From RYN-230 sp963768945 (GTDB taxonomy: Bacteria; Actinomycetota; Actinomycetes; Streptosporangiales; Streptosporangiaceae): 64,000 bases of DNA. Both the position numbers and the translations under genes were made by a program. The DNA is taken from positions 434,001 to 498,000 of the forward strand of contig CAVYJW010000006.1 of the NCBI GenBank assembly GCA_963768945.1. The letters are read 5' to 3'. This document shows, piece after piece, positions 50,699-59,505 of this stretch. Each line of letters starts with the position of its first letter. Within the stretch, counting starts at the first letter, position 1. The notes beneath the pieces were generated by a model. The model saw nothing but the letters and a program-made list of their open reading frames with translations. It did no database searches and was not told the DNA's origin.

Positions 50699-51554
50699 TC
50701 CCGGCCAGGACGCTGATCCCGGCCCGGGCGCTGATCCCGGCCCAGGCGCTGATCCTGGCCAGGACGCTGATCCCGGCCCGCGGGCCGCGTTCCTGGACAG
50801 CCTTTTCTCCCTGGACGGCCGGGTTGCCCTGGTCACCGGGGGCAGTTCCGGCATCGGCCACGCCATGGCCCGCGCTCTCGCCCTGGCCGGCGCGCGGGTC
50901 GTGCTCCTGGCCCGCGGTGGAGAAGGCCTCGGCAAGGCCGCCGCGGCCATCCGGTCCGCCGGCGGGACAGCCGCCTGGGTCCGGGCCGATCTCGCCGATC
51001 CGGCCGCGGCCCAGCGGGCGGCCGAGGAGTCCGTTGCGGTGTACGGAGAACCGGACATCCTGGTGAACGCGGCCGGGACGAACCCGCGGCCGCCTCTCGG
51101 CGAGCAGACCCTGGAACAGTGGGGCGAGGTCATGACGGTCAACCTCACCGCACCGTTCGTGCTCGGCCAGCGCTTCGGGCCCGCGATGGCCCGGCGTGGC
51201 TGGGGCCGGATCATCAATGTCGCCTCCCAGCAAGCGCTCCGGGCATTCGGCAACAGCGGCGGGTACGGGGCGTCCAAAGCGGGGCTGACCGGGCTGACCC
51301 GGTCCCAGTCCGAGGCCTGGGCCGGCAGGGGCGTGTGCTGCAACACGGTCACGCCCGGGTTCGTGGCCACCCCGCTCACCGAGGCCGTGGCCAGCGACCC
51401 GGTACGTGCCGCGGCCCTGGCCGCCCGCACCATGATCGGCCGCAACGGCGAGGCCGCCGACTTCGAGGGCGTGACCGTGTTCCTGGCCAGCCGGGCCAGC
51501 AGCTACGTGACTGGCCAGCTCATCTTCGTGGACGGCGGCTTCTCCGTCACCTGA
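50679..51554 (+). CDS. SDR oxidoreductase with a repetitive N-terminal extension
   Basis: About 291 residues from GTG 50679, inside the kinase gene. The first 40 residues are five DPGxxA repeats encoded by an 18-bp minisatellite. The SDR core then has TGGSSGIG (cofactor), VNAAGTNPR, Ser in NVASQQA, Tyr-x3-Lys in GGYGASKAG and the C-terminal GQLIFVDGGFSVT. It resembles gluconate 5-dehydrogenase/KduD-type SDRs. No ribosome site is seen at the GTG; a start after the repeat (for example a TTC-rich region at FLDSLFSLDGR) lacks a standard codon, so the extension is probably translated. Confidence 0.82.
   Translation: MPGLLSDPGQDADPGPGADPGPGADPGQDADPGPRAAFLDSLFSLDGRVALVTGGSSGIGHAMARALALAGARVVLLARGGEGLGKAAAAIRSAGGTAAWVRADLADPAAAQRAAEESVAVYGEPDILVNAAGTNPRPPLGEQTLEQWGEVMTVNLTAPFVLGQRFGPAMARRGWGRIINVASQQALRAFGNSGGYGASKAGLTGLTRSQSEAWAGRGVCCNTVTPGFVATPLTEAVASDPVRAAALAARTMIGRNGEAADFEGVTVFLASRASSYVTGQLIFVDGGFSVT
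50697..50786. repeat. 18-bp coding minisatellite, five units
   Basis: Five 18-base units of the GATCCCGGCCCGGGCGCT type, each starting GATC, cover 50697-50786. Units 1 and 4 share GGCCAGGACGCT, units 2 and 3 differ by one base. They encode DPGQDA/DPGPGA repeats at the N-terminus of the SDR. Confidence 0.9.
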
Positions 51555-51600
51555 CCGGCCCTCCCGGCGGCCGCGCCACGCCAGCGGCGTTGGCCATATC

Positions 51601-51618
51601 TGCCGCCGTCAGGCGGCA
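51601..51618 (+). promoter_or_regulatory. Hairpin overlapping the parC ribosome site
   Basis: TGCCGCC (51601-51607) pairs with GGCGGCA (51612-51618) across GTCA. The AGGCGG ribosome-binding stretch is in the 3' arm, two bases before ATG 51621. If formed in mRNA it would hide the ribosome site and lower or regulate translation. Confidence 0.45.
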
Positions 51619-51620
51619 CA

Positions 51621-54200
51621 ATGGCGGACATGGCACGACGCACCGCGACCCCCCCGCCCCCCGAGGACTTCGAGGAAAACATCGTCGATATCGATGTTGC
51701 CGAGGAGATGCGGGGCAGCTTCCTTGAGTACGCCTACTCCGTCATCTACCAGCGGGCGCTGCCCGACGCCCGGGACGGGCTGAAGCCGGTCCAGCGCCGG
51801 ATCCTGTACCAGATGAACGAGATGGGGCTGCGGCCCGACCGCCCTCACGTCAAGTGCGCCCGGGTGGTCGGCGAGGTCATGGGCCGGCTGCACCCCCACG
51901 GCGACAGCGCGATCTACGACGCGCTGGTCCGGATGTCCCAGCCGTGGGCGATGCGGCTGCCACTGGTCGACGGGCACGGCAACTTCGGCTCGCCCGGCGG
52001 GGACGACGCCCCGGCCGCGATGCGCTACACCGAGGCCCGGCTGACCGCGGCGGCCATGGAGATGGTGGCCTCGATCGACGAGGACACCGTCAACTTCCAG
52101 CCCAATTACGACGGCAGCGAGACCCAGCCTGAGGTGCTGCCCGCCGGCCTGCCGAACCTGCTGGTGAACGGCACCGCCGGGATCGCCGTGGGCATGGCCA
52201 CGAACATGGCCCCGCACAACCTCGGCGAGGTGATCGCCGCGGCCCGCCACCTCATCGCCAACCCCGAGGCCAGCCTGGACGAGCTGATGCGCTTCGTGCC
52301 CGGCCCGGACCTGCCGACCGGCGGCAAGATCGTCGGCCTGGACGGGATCAGGGAGGCGTACGAGAGCGGGCGGGGCATCTTCCGCACCCGGGCTACCGCC
52401 CGGGTCGAGAAGATCACGCCGCGCAAGGACGGCATCGTGGTCACCGAGCTGCCCTACGGCGTCGGGCCGGAGAAGGTGATCGCCCGGATCAAGGACCTGG
52501 TCCAGGCCAAGAAGCTGGCCGGCATCTCCGATCTGAAGGACCTGACCGACCGCCACCGCGGGCTGCACCTGGTCATCGAGGTCCGGGGCGGGTTCCACCC
52601 CGAGGCCCTCCTCGACGAGCTGTACCGGCTCACGCCGATGGAAGAGACGTTCGGCATCAACAACGTCGCGCTGGTGGACGGCCAGCCACGGGTCCTCGGC
52701 CTGCGCGAGCTGCTGAGCATCTACGTCGATCACCGGCTCGAGGTAATCCGCCGGCGCAGCGAGTTCCGCCGCCGCAAGCGCGCGGACCGGCTGCACCTGG
52801 TGGACGGGCTGCTCATCGCGCTGCTCAACATCGACGAGGTCATCCAGGTCATCCGGGCCAGCGACGACTCCGCCCAGGCCAAGGAACGGCTCATGTCGGT
52901 CTTCGACCTGTCCGAGATCCAGGCGCAGTACATCCTGGACACGCCGTTGCGCCGGCTCACCCGCTACGACCGGCTGGAGCTGGAGCGAGAGCGGGAGACG
53001 CTGCAGCGGGAGATCGCCGAGCTGACCGCGATCCTGGAGTCCGAAGCCAGGCTCCGCGAGCTGGTCTCCAGCGAGCTCGGTGAAGTCGCCGAGCGGTTCG
53101 CCAGCCCCCGGCGCACCGTGCTGCTGGAAGGCAGCGGCAAGGCCCGCACGGCGGCGGTCCCGCTAGAGATGGCCGACGATCCCTGCCTGATCCTGCTGTC
53201 GTCCGCCGGGCTCATCGCCCGGATCGCGACCCAGCCCGGTGAGCCGGCCGAGGGGACGCTGGACGCGGCCGCGCGGGACAGCGCCGGGCCCGCCGCGGCC
53301 GACGCCGGGCCGCGCGCGGCGCACGACGTGATCATCGCCACCGCGGCGACCACCGCGCGCGGGACCACGGCCGTGGTCACCTCGCAGGGCCGGCTGATCC
53401 GCGTCGGCGTGCTGGAGATCCCTGCCCTGCCGCCCGGCGCCCACTCCCCCTCGCTGGCCGGCGGCGCACCGATCGCCGAGTTCGTCTCGCTCGAGGCGGG
53501 CGAGACCGTGGTGGGGCTGGCCGCGCCGGACGGGACGCCGGGCGGGCTCGCGCTTGGCACCGCCACCGGCGTGGTCAAGCGGGTCGCCCCGGACTACCCG
53601 GCTAACGCCACCGACTTCGAGGTCATCTCGCTGAAGGACGGCGACCGGGTGGTCGGCGCGGTCCAGCTGGACGGGGAGGATACGGACCTGGTGTTCATCA
53701 CCAGCGACGCACAGCTACTCCGGTTCCGGGCCGCGGCGGTCCGCCCGCAGGGCCGGGCGGCCGGCGGGATGGCCGGAATCCGGCTCGCCGCCGGGGCCGC
53801 GGTGACCTGGTTCGGCGCGGTGCCGGACAGCGCGGCCGGCCCCGGGAGCGGCGCGGCCGAGGACGCGGTGGTGGTGACCGTGGCCGGGAGCAGCCGCACC
53901 CTGCCCGGGACCGCCGCCGCCACGGTCAAGGTGACCCCGTATCAGGAGTACCCGGCCAAGGGGCGCGCCACCGGCGGCGTCCGCTGCCACCGGTTCCTCA
54001 AGGGCGAGGACACCCTGGTGCTCGCCTGGGCCGGACCGGGTCCAGCCCGGGCCGCGACCGACGCGGGCGTCCCGGTCTACCTACCTGACGCGGACGGCCG
54101 CCGGGACGGCTCCGGGGAGCGTATCCGCCAGGGACTGGCCGCGCTGGGCGGGATCGCCGCGGCGGCCAGCGCGGCCAGCAGGTCGCGCGGGCCGGCGTAG
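51621..54200 (+). CDS. parC: DNA topoisomerase IV subunit A
   Basis: 859 residues from ATG 51621 (ATG 51630 is also possible). Type IIA topoisomerase breakage-reunion domain with the QRDR helix HPHGDSAIYDALVR, catalytic Tyr136 (AAMRYTEAR), and a coiled coil (about 380-500) with DTPLRRLTRYDRLEL. The C-terminal beta-pinwheel (about 520-830) includes the repeat motifs TSQGRLIRVGV, GVVKRVAPDY and GRATGGVRCHRFLKGED. It lacks a GyrA-box of the usual form. Similarity is to Streptomyces ParC rather than GyrA. It decatenates daughter chromosomes together with ParE, encoded convergently just downstream. Confidence 0.92.
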   Translation: MADMARRTATPPPPEDFEENIVDIDVAEEMRGSFLEYAYSVIYQRALPDARDGLKPVQRRILYQMNEMGLRPDRPHVKCARVVGEVMGRLHPHGDSAIYDALVRMSQPWAMRLPLVDGHGNFGSPGGDDAPAAMRYTEARLTAAAMEMVASIDEDTVNFQPNYDGSETQPEVLPAGLPNLLVNGTAGIAVGMATNMAPHNLGEVIAAARHLIANPEASLDELMRFVPGPDLPTGGKIVGLDGIREAYESGRGIFRTRATARVEKITPRKDGIVVTELPYGVGPEKVIARIKDLVQAKKLAGISDLKDLTDRHRGLHLVIEVRGGFHPEALLDELYRLTPMEETFGINNVALVDGQPRVLGLRELLSIYVDHRLEVIRRRSEFRRRKRADRLHLVDGLLIALLNIDEVIQVIRASDDSAQAKERLMSVFDLSEIQAQYILDTPLRRLTRYDRLELERERETLQREIAELTAILESEARLRELVSSELGEVAERFASPRRTVLLEGSGKARTAAVPLEMADDPCLILLSSAGLIARIATQPGEPAEGTLDAAARDSAGPAAADAGPRAAHDVIIATAATTARGTTAVVTSQGRLIRVGVLEIPALPPGAHSPSLAGGAPIAEFVSLEAGETVVGLAAPDGTPGGLALGTATGVVKRVAPDYPANATDFEVISLKDGDRVVGAVQLDGEDTDLVFITSDAQLLRFRAAAVRPQGRAAGGMAGIRLAAGAAVTWFGAVPDSAAGPGSGAAEDAVVVTVAGSSRTLPGTAAATVKVTPYQEYPAKGRATGGVRCHRFLKGEDTLVLAWAGPGPARAATDAGVPVYLPDADGRRDGSGERIRQGLAALGGIAAAASAASRSRGPA

Positions 54201-54439
54201 GGGGGGTCACCGAACTGCCACCAGCGCGCGATCTGCAGGCCACGCGCCCCGGGGTCGAACACCTCGCCGCCGAAGCATCCGGCGCGGGCCAGCACGGCCA
54301 GGTCCGCGTCGTCCCCGGCTAACGTGACCACGAACGCCGCGGCGTCCAGCAGCGCCGCGGCGCATCTCGCGGCGCGAACCGGATCAGTGCCGGCGCGGGC
54401 GAGCCGCCACGCGGCCTGGGCGCGGAGGAACTCTGCCAT
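54077..54439 (-). CDS. Hypothetical protein between parC and parE
   Basis: About 120 residues from ATG 54439 (GTG 54457 is an alternative). An Ala-rich helical protein: EFLRAQAAWRLARAGTDPVRAARCAAALLDAAAF, then GLQIARWWQFGDPPYAGPRDLLAALA. The last 41 codons are antisense to the parC 3' end (124-base overlap). Similar short ORFs near parC are known to me from actinomycetes but without function. No ribosome site; moderate certainty. Confidence 0.5.
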   Translation of the reverse strand: MAEFLRAQAAWRLARAGTDPVRAARCAAALLDAAAFVVTLAGDDADLAVLARAGCFGGEVFDPGARGLQIARWWQFGDPPYAGPRDLLAALAAAAIPPSAASPWRIRSPEPSRRPSASGR

Positions 54440-54460
54440 GAGAATCTGTCTTGTCACTCT

Positions 54461-54486
54461 GAGTATCGTACTCTTAACGAAGAGTA
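54461..54486. promoter_or_regulatory. Two overlapping dyads upstream of the hypothetical gene
   Basis: GAGTA-TCG-TACTC (54461-54473) overlaps TACTCTT-AACG-AAGAGTA (54469-54486); the shared TACTC half-site belongs to both. The AT-rich sequence is striking here. It lies 22-47 bases upstream of the minus-strand start and beyond the parE stop, so it could be an operator or stacked -10 region. Confidence 0.45.
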
Positions 54487-54536
54487 ATTGCCCTTCTCGC
54501 CTTTCCCCAGGAGGATCGGCCGGCCTGCAGTGAGCT

Positions 54537-56807
54537 TCAGGCGTCGATCCGGGACAGATCCAGCTCGGCGGCGCCGCCCACGATGAACTCCCGGCGGGGC
54601 CCTACCTCGCTGCCCATGAGCAGGTCGAACATCCCGCCCGCGGCGGCCGCGTCCTCGATCCGCATCCGGCGCAGCGTGCGGTGCCGCGGGTCCATGGTGG
54701 TCTCCGCCAGCTGCCCGGCGTCCATCTCGCCCAGGCCCTTGTACCGCTGGATGGGCTCCTTCCAGCGCTGGCCCCGCCGCTCCAGCTCGAGCAGCCGGCG
54801 GTGCAGCTCACTGTCGGAGTACGTGTAGCTGTACTTCGCCTGCCCCTTGCGCGGGCTGGACAGCTCGATCCGGTGCAGCGGCGGCACCGCGGCGAAGACC
54901 CGTCCCGCATCCAGCATCGGCCGCAGGTAGCGGTGGAACAGGGTGAGCAGCAGGGTGCGGATGTGCGCGCCGTCCACGTCGGCGTCGGACATGAAGATGA
55001 CCCGCTGGTAGCGGGCCGCGTCCAGGTCAAAGGAGGCGCCGGAGCCGGCCCCGATGACCTGGATGATGGCCGCGCACTCGGCGTTCTTGAGCATGTCGGC
55101 AAGTGACGCCTTCTGCACGTTGAGGATCTTGCCCCGGATCGGCAGCAGTGCCTGGAACTCGGAGTTCCGGGCCAGCTTCGCGGTGCCGAGCGCGGAGTCG
55201 CCTTCGACGATGAACAGCTCGCTGCGGTCGTCGGCGCTGCGGCAGTCCACCAGCTTGGCGGGCAGCGCCGAGGTGGCCAGCGCGGATTTGCGGCGCTGGT
55301 TGTCCCGGTGCTCCCGGGCCGCGATCCTGGCCTTCGCGGCGGACGCCACCTTCTCCAGCACCGCCCGGGCCTGCTGCTTGCCCGCCCGGCCACGGGCCTC
55401 GAAGACGGCCGTCAGCTCCCTCGACACCACGTCGGCCACGATCCGGGAGGCGGCCGGGGTACCGAGCACCTCCTTGGTCTGGCCCTCGAACTGCGGCTCG
55501 GGCAGCCGCACCCCGATCACCGCGGTAAGGCCCTCCAGCGCGTCTTCGGTGCGCGCCGGCTCGTCGCCGTTCTTCAGCAGCCGCGCCGCGCGCAGCTGCG
55601 TGTTCAGGGTCTTGATCAGGGCCCGCTCGAACCCGGTGACGTGCGTCCCGCCCTTGGGGGTGGCGATGACGTTGACGAACGACCTGGTCACGCTGTCGTA
55701 CCCGGTGCTCCATTGCAGGGCCACGTCAACCTGCAGTTCCCGGTCGACGTCCGTGGGCGTCATATGACCCTGCTCGTCGAGCACCGGTACCGTCTCGCTG
55801 AACTGGCCGGCGCCGGTCAGCCGCAGCACGTCGGTCAGCGCCTGGCCCGGTGACAGGTATTCGCAGAACTCACTGATTCCGCCGTCGAACCGGAACTCCG
55901 CTTCTTTTTCCGCAACGGAACCTGATCCGCGCCGGTCCCCCAGGCTCTCGGCTCCATCGTCGGCGGAAGGGTCAGACCGCTGGCCCAACGCCGGCCGATC
56001 GTCCCGGACCCGGATCGTCAGGCCGGGGACGAGGTACGCGGTCTGCCGGGCCCGGTCCACGAGCCCGTCGAAGGCCCAGTCCGCGTCCTTCGTGAACACC
56101 TGGCGGTCCGGCCAGAACCGGATCCTGGTGCCTGTCACCTTCCGGGCCACCTTGCGGGTCTGGCGCAGTCCTGCACCCCGGCTGAAGGACGCCTGCGGGC
56201 CCGCGGTGGCGAACTCGCCGGGGACGCCGCGGCGGAACGAGGCCGTCCATTCGTGTCCCTCCCGGTCGACCTGAACGTCCAGCCGGGCCGACAGCGCGTT
56301 CACCACGGAGGCGCCGACGCCGTGCAGGCCGCCGGAGGCGGTGTAGGACCCACCGCCGAACTTGCCGCCCGCGTGCAGCCTGGTCATCACCAGCTCGACG
56401 CCAGTCAGCCCGGACTTGGGCTCCACGTCCACCGGGATGCCCCGGCCGTTGTCCCGGACCTCGGCGGACATATCCGGATGTAGTACGACATCGATGGAGG
56501 TGCAGTGCCCGCCCAGGGCCTCGTCCACGGAGTTGTCGAAGATCTCCCACAGGCAGTGCATCAGGCCCCGTCCATCGGTGGAGCCGATGTACATGCCTGG
56601 CCGCTTGCGGACCGCCTCAAGCCCTTCGAGGACCGACAGGTGACGGGCGGTGTAGGAGTCCCCGGCGGTCAGGGACGTGAGCGAGGCCGCGGCCCGGCCC
56701 GTGCGGCCGGTTCCGGCGCGGCCACTCCCGGAGCGGCCGGTTCCTGGGCCGCGCCCAGCAGAGCCCCGCTGAACAGGGCCGTCGGTATCGGCGCGGACGG
56801 CGGTCAA
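54537..56807 (-). CDS. parE: DNA topoisomerase IV subunit B
   Basis: 756 residues, TTG start at 56807 with GAGGAG 8 bases upstream. The N-terminal 45 residues are a Gly/Arg/Ser-rich extension. GHKL ATPase: EIFDNSVDEA, DNGRGIPV and GLHGVGASVVNALS. The transducer domain contains the QTK-like Lys loop (EGQTKEVLG); the toprim domain has EGDSALGTAK, LLPIRGKILNVQKA and the Asp motif SDADVDGAHIRTLLL; it ends with QRYKGLGEMDAGQL. Found beside hrdB, as the ParE homologue is in Streptomyces. Works with ParC. Confidence 0.93.
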   Translation of the reverse strand: MTAVRADTDGPVQRGSAGRGPGTGRSGSGRAGTGRTGRAAASLTSLTAGDSYTARHLSVLEGLEAVRKRPGMYIGSTDGRGLMHCLWEIFDNSVDEALGGHCTSIDVVLHPDMSAEVRDNGRGIPVDVEPKSGLTGVELVMTRLHAGGKFGGGSYTASGGLHGVGASVVNALSARLDVQVDREGHEWTASFRRGVPGEFATAGPQASFSRGAGLRQTRKVARKVTGTRIRFWPDRQVFTKDADWAFDGLVDRARQTAYLVPGLTIRVRDDRPALGQRSDPSADDGAESLGDRRGSGSVAEKEAEFRFDGGISEFCEYLSPGQALTDVLRLTGAGQFSETVPVLDEQGHMTPTDVDRELQVDVALQWSTGYDSVTRSFVNVIATPKGGTHVTGFERALIKTLNTQLRAARLLKNGDEPARTEDALEGLTAVIGVRLPEPQFEGQTKEVLGTPAASRIVADVVSRELTAVFEARGRAGKQQARAVLEKVASAAKARIAAREHRDNQRRKSALATSALPAKLVDCRSADDRSELFIVEGDSALGTAKLARNSEFQALLPIRGKILNVQKASLADMLKNAECAAIIQVIGAGSGASFDLDAARYQRVIFMSDADVDGAHIRTLLLTLFHRYLRPMLDAGRVFAAVPPLHRIELSSPRKGQAKYSYTYSDSELHRRLLELERRGQRWKEPIQRYKGLGEMDAGQLAETTMDPRHRTLRRMRIEDAAAAGGMFDLLMGSEVGPRREFIVGGAAELDLSRIDA

Positions 56808-57100
56808 GTGGTTCTCCTCGGTCAGGGTGCTAGGCGGCGCGAATCGGGGGGACTCCGGCAGACTAGCCGCCCGGTCTGACAGCCCGGGGAAGCCACGCCG
56901 CGGACATACCCGGCTACCAGGGACAACGCGCCCCCGCTACAGTGGAGCGGCGAGGACAGCTGCCATCCTCCCATGGCGGGCGTTCGCTTTGGGCGTACGT
57001 CGCACTCACACGGGAAGGCGTGGGCCTGGCAGAGTGTTGAGTAGCACGTAGGGCAGAGCCCGCCGGCAGATGACCGGTGGCACGACGCGAGGGAGGCGAC

Positions 57101-57325
57101 ATGACCGGAGCTCTCGCACCAAGCAGGCCGCTCAATGCGACGGACCTGTGCGACCGGTGTGGTGCCCAGGCTTACGTACGCGTTGTGCTCCCCGATTCTG
57201 GGGAGCTGCTGTTCTGCGCCCACCACAGCCGGCAGCATCTTGAGGCGCTCGCGAAGCTGGGTGCCGAGATCCAGGATGAGACGGAGCGGCTGTCACCGGG
57301 AGGCGGGACAGGGCGCGAAGGGTAG
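57101..57325 (+). CDS. DUF7455 zinc-ribbon-like small protein
   Basis: 74 residues from ATG 57101, GGGAGG 4 bases upstream. Its core NATDLCDRCGAQAYVRV and GELLFCAHHSRQH gives a C-x2-C...C-x2-H zinc site, followed by a helix with AEIQDETERL. It belongs to the small family encoded between parE and hrdB in actinomycetes (DUF7455). Function unknown. The 157-base spacer to the terminator at 57483 shows nothing further. Confidence 0.88.
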   Translation: MTGALAPSRPLNATDLCDRCGAQAYVRVVLPDSGELLFCAHHSRQHLEALAKLGAEIQDETERLSPGGGTGREG

Positions 57326-57482
57326 TCAGGGTCGCGACCCGCGGGCCCAGTCCCCGCCCACGGGCCGCCAGGACCACCCCAGCCTGACGTCGGTGCCGGC
57401 AGTGTGGCCGGGCCGCGTCTGGGCCCGCCGGCCGGATTCCCGCTGATCTCGTCGCGATCGAACAACTGCGTGAACTTACCTG

Positions 57483-57532
57483 ACGGACGGCGGGCGCCGG
57501 CCAGGCTATCCTGGCCGGCGCCCGCCGTCCGT
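57483..57532 (-). terminator. Very strong terminator of hrdB
   Basis: A perfect 23-bp stem (57483-57505 with 57510-57532), beginning ACGGACGGCGGGCGCCGG, and loop CTAT. It lies 11 bases after the hrdB stop codon. TTATTGGTTATTT flanks it on the plus strand. Confidence 0.92.
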
Positions 57533-57543
57533 TATTGGTTATT

Positions 57544-59198
<1,655 letters not shown>

Positions 59199-59202
<4 letters not shown>

Positions 59203-59294
59203 CCCTTCCTTCGCTGGACGGCGGCCTGCCCAGCCGCGAACAACACCTGACTGCACGAACTGGCAGGCGACACAGACACCTCTCCTGCTTTCAT
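59199..59294 (-). CDS. Possible 31-residue leader ORF coupled to hrdB
   Basis: ATG 59294 opens a frame (MKAGEVSVSPASSC...) whose TGA overlaps the hrdB GTG start (GTGA). It has no ribosome site and no known family; an ATG or GTG further upstream in the same frame also exists. It may be chance, or a coupling leader for the sigma factor. The rest of 59203-59505, between the SpoIIE phosphatase stop and hrdB, should hold the hrdB promoter, but I cannot place -35/-10 elements with confidence. Confidence 0.25.
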
Positions 59295-59505
59295 GAGCGG
59301 GAAAATGGACCCTACCTCGTGCGACCCGCTGCTGGGACCAAGCCGGAAGCCAAATCCGGGCCGCGTGACCCCACGGTCCCGAGAGGACCAGCTCCCGACA
59401 ACCACCTTAGGCGGACTCTGTGGGTGGCTCGAACCGCTGCCGCGGCCGACGGCGCGGCGCGGGTCCCGGCTTTCGGGCGCACGCCCAGGTCAGCCCTGCC
59501 CTTTC

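Noticed and set aside
51621..56807. gyrA/gyrB identity for the two topoisomerase genes
   Set aside because: Detailed motif order and the location of the B subunit beside hrdB match ParC/ParE of actinomycetes, and the GyrA-box is not seen; the pair is therefore called topoisomerase IV.
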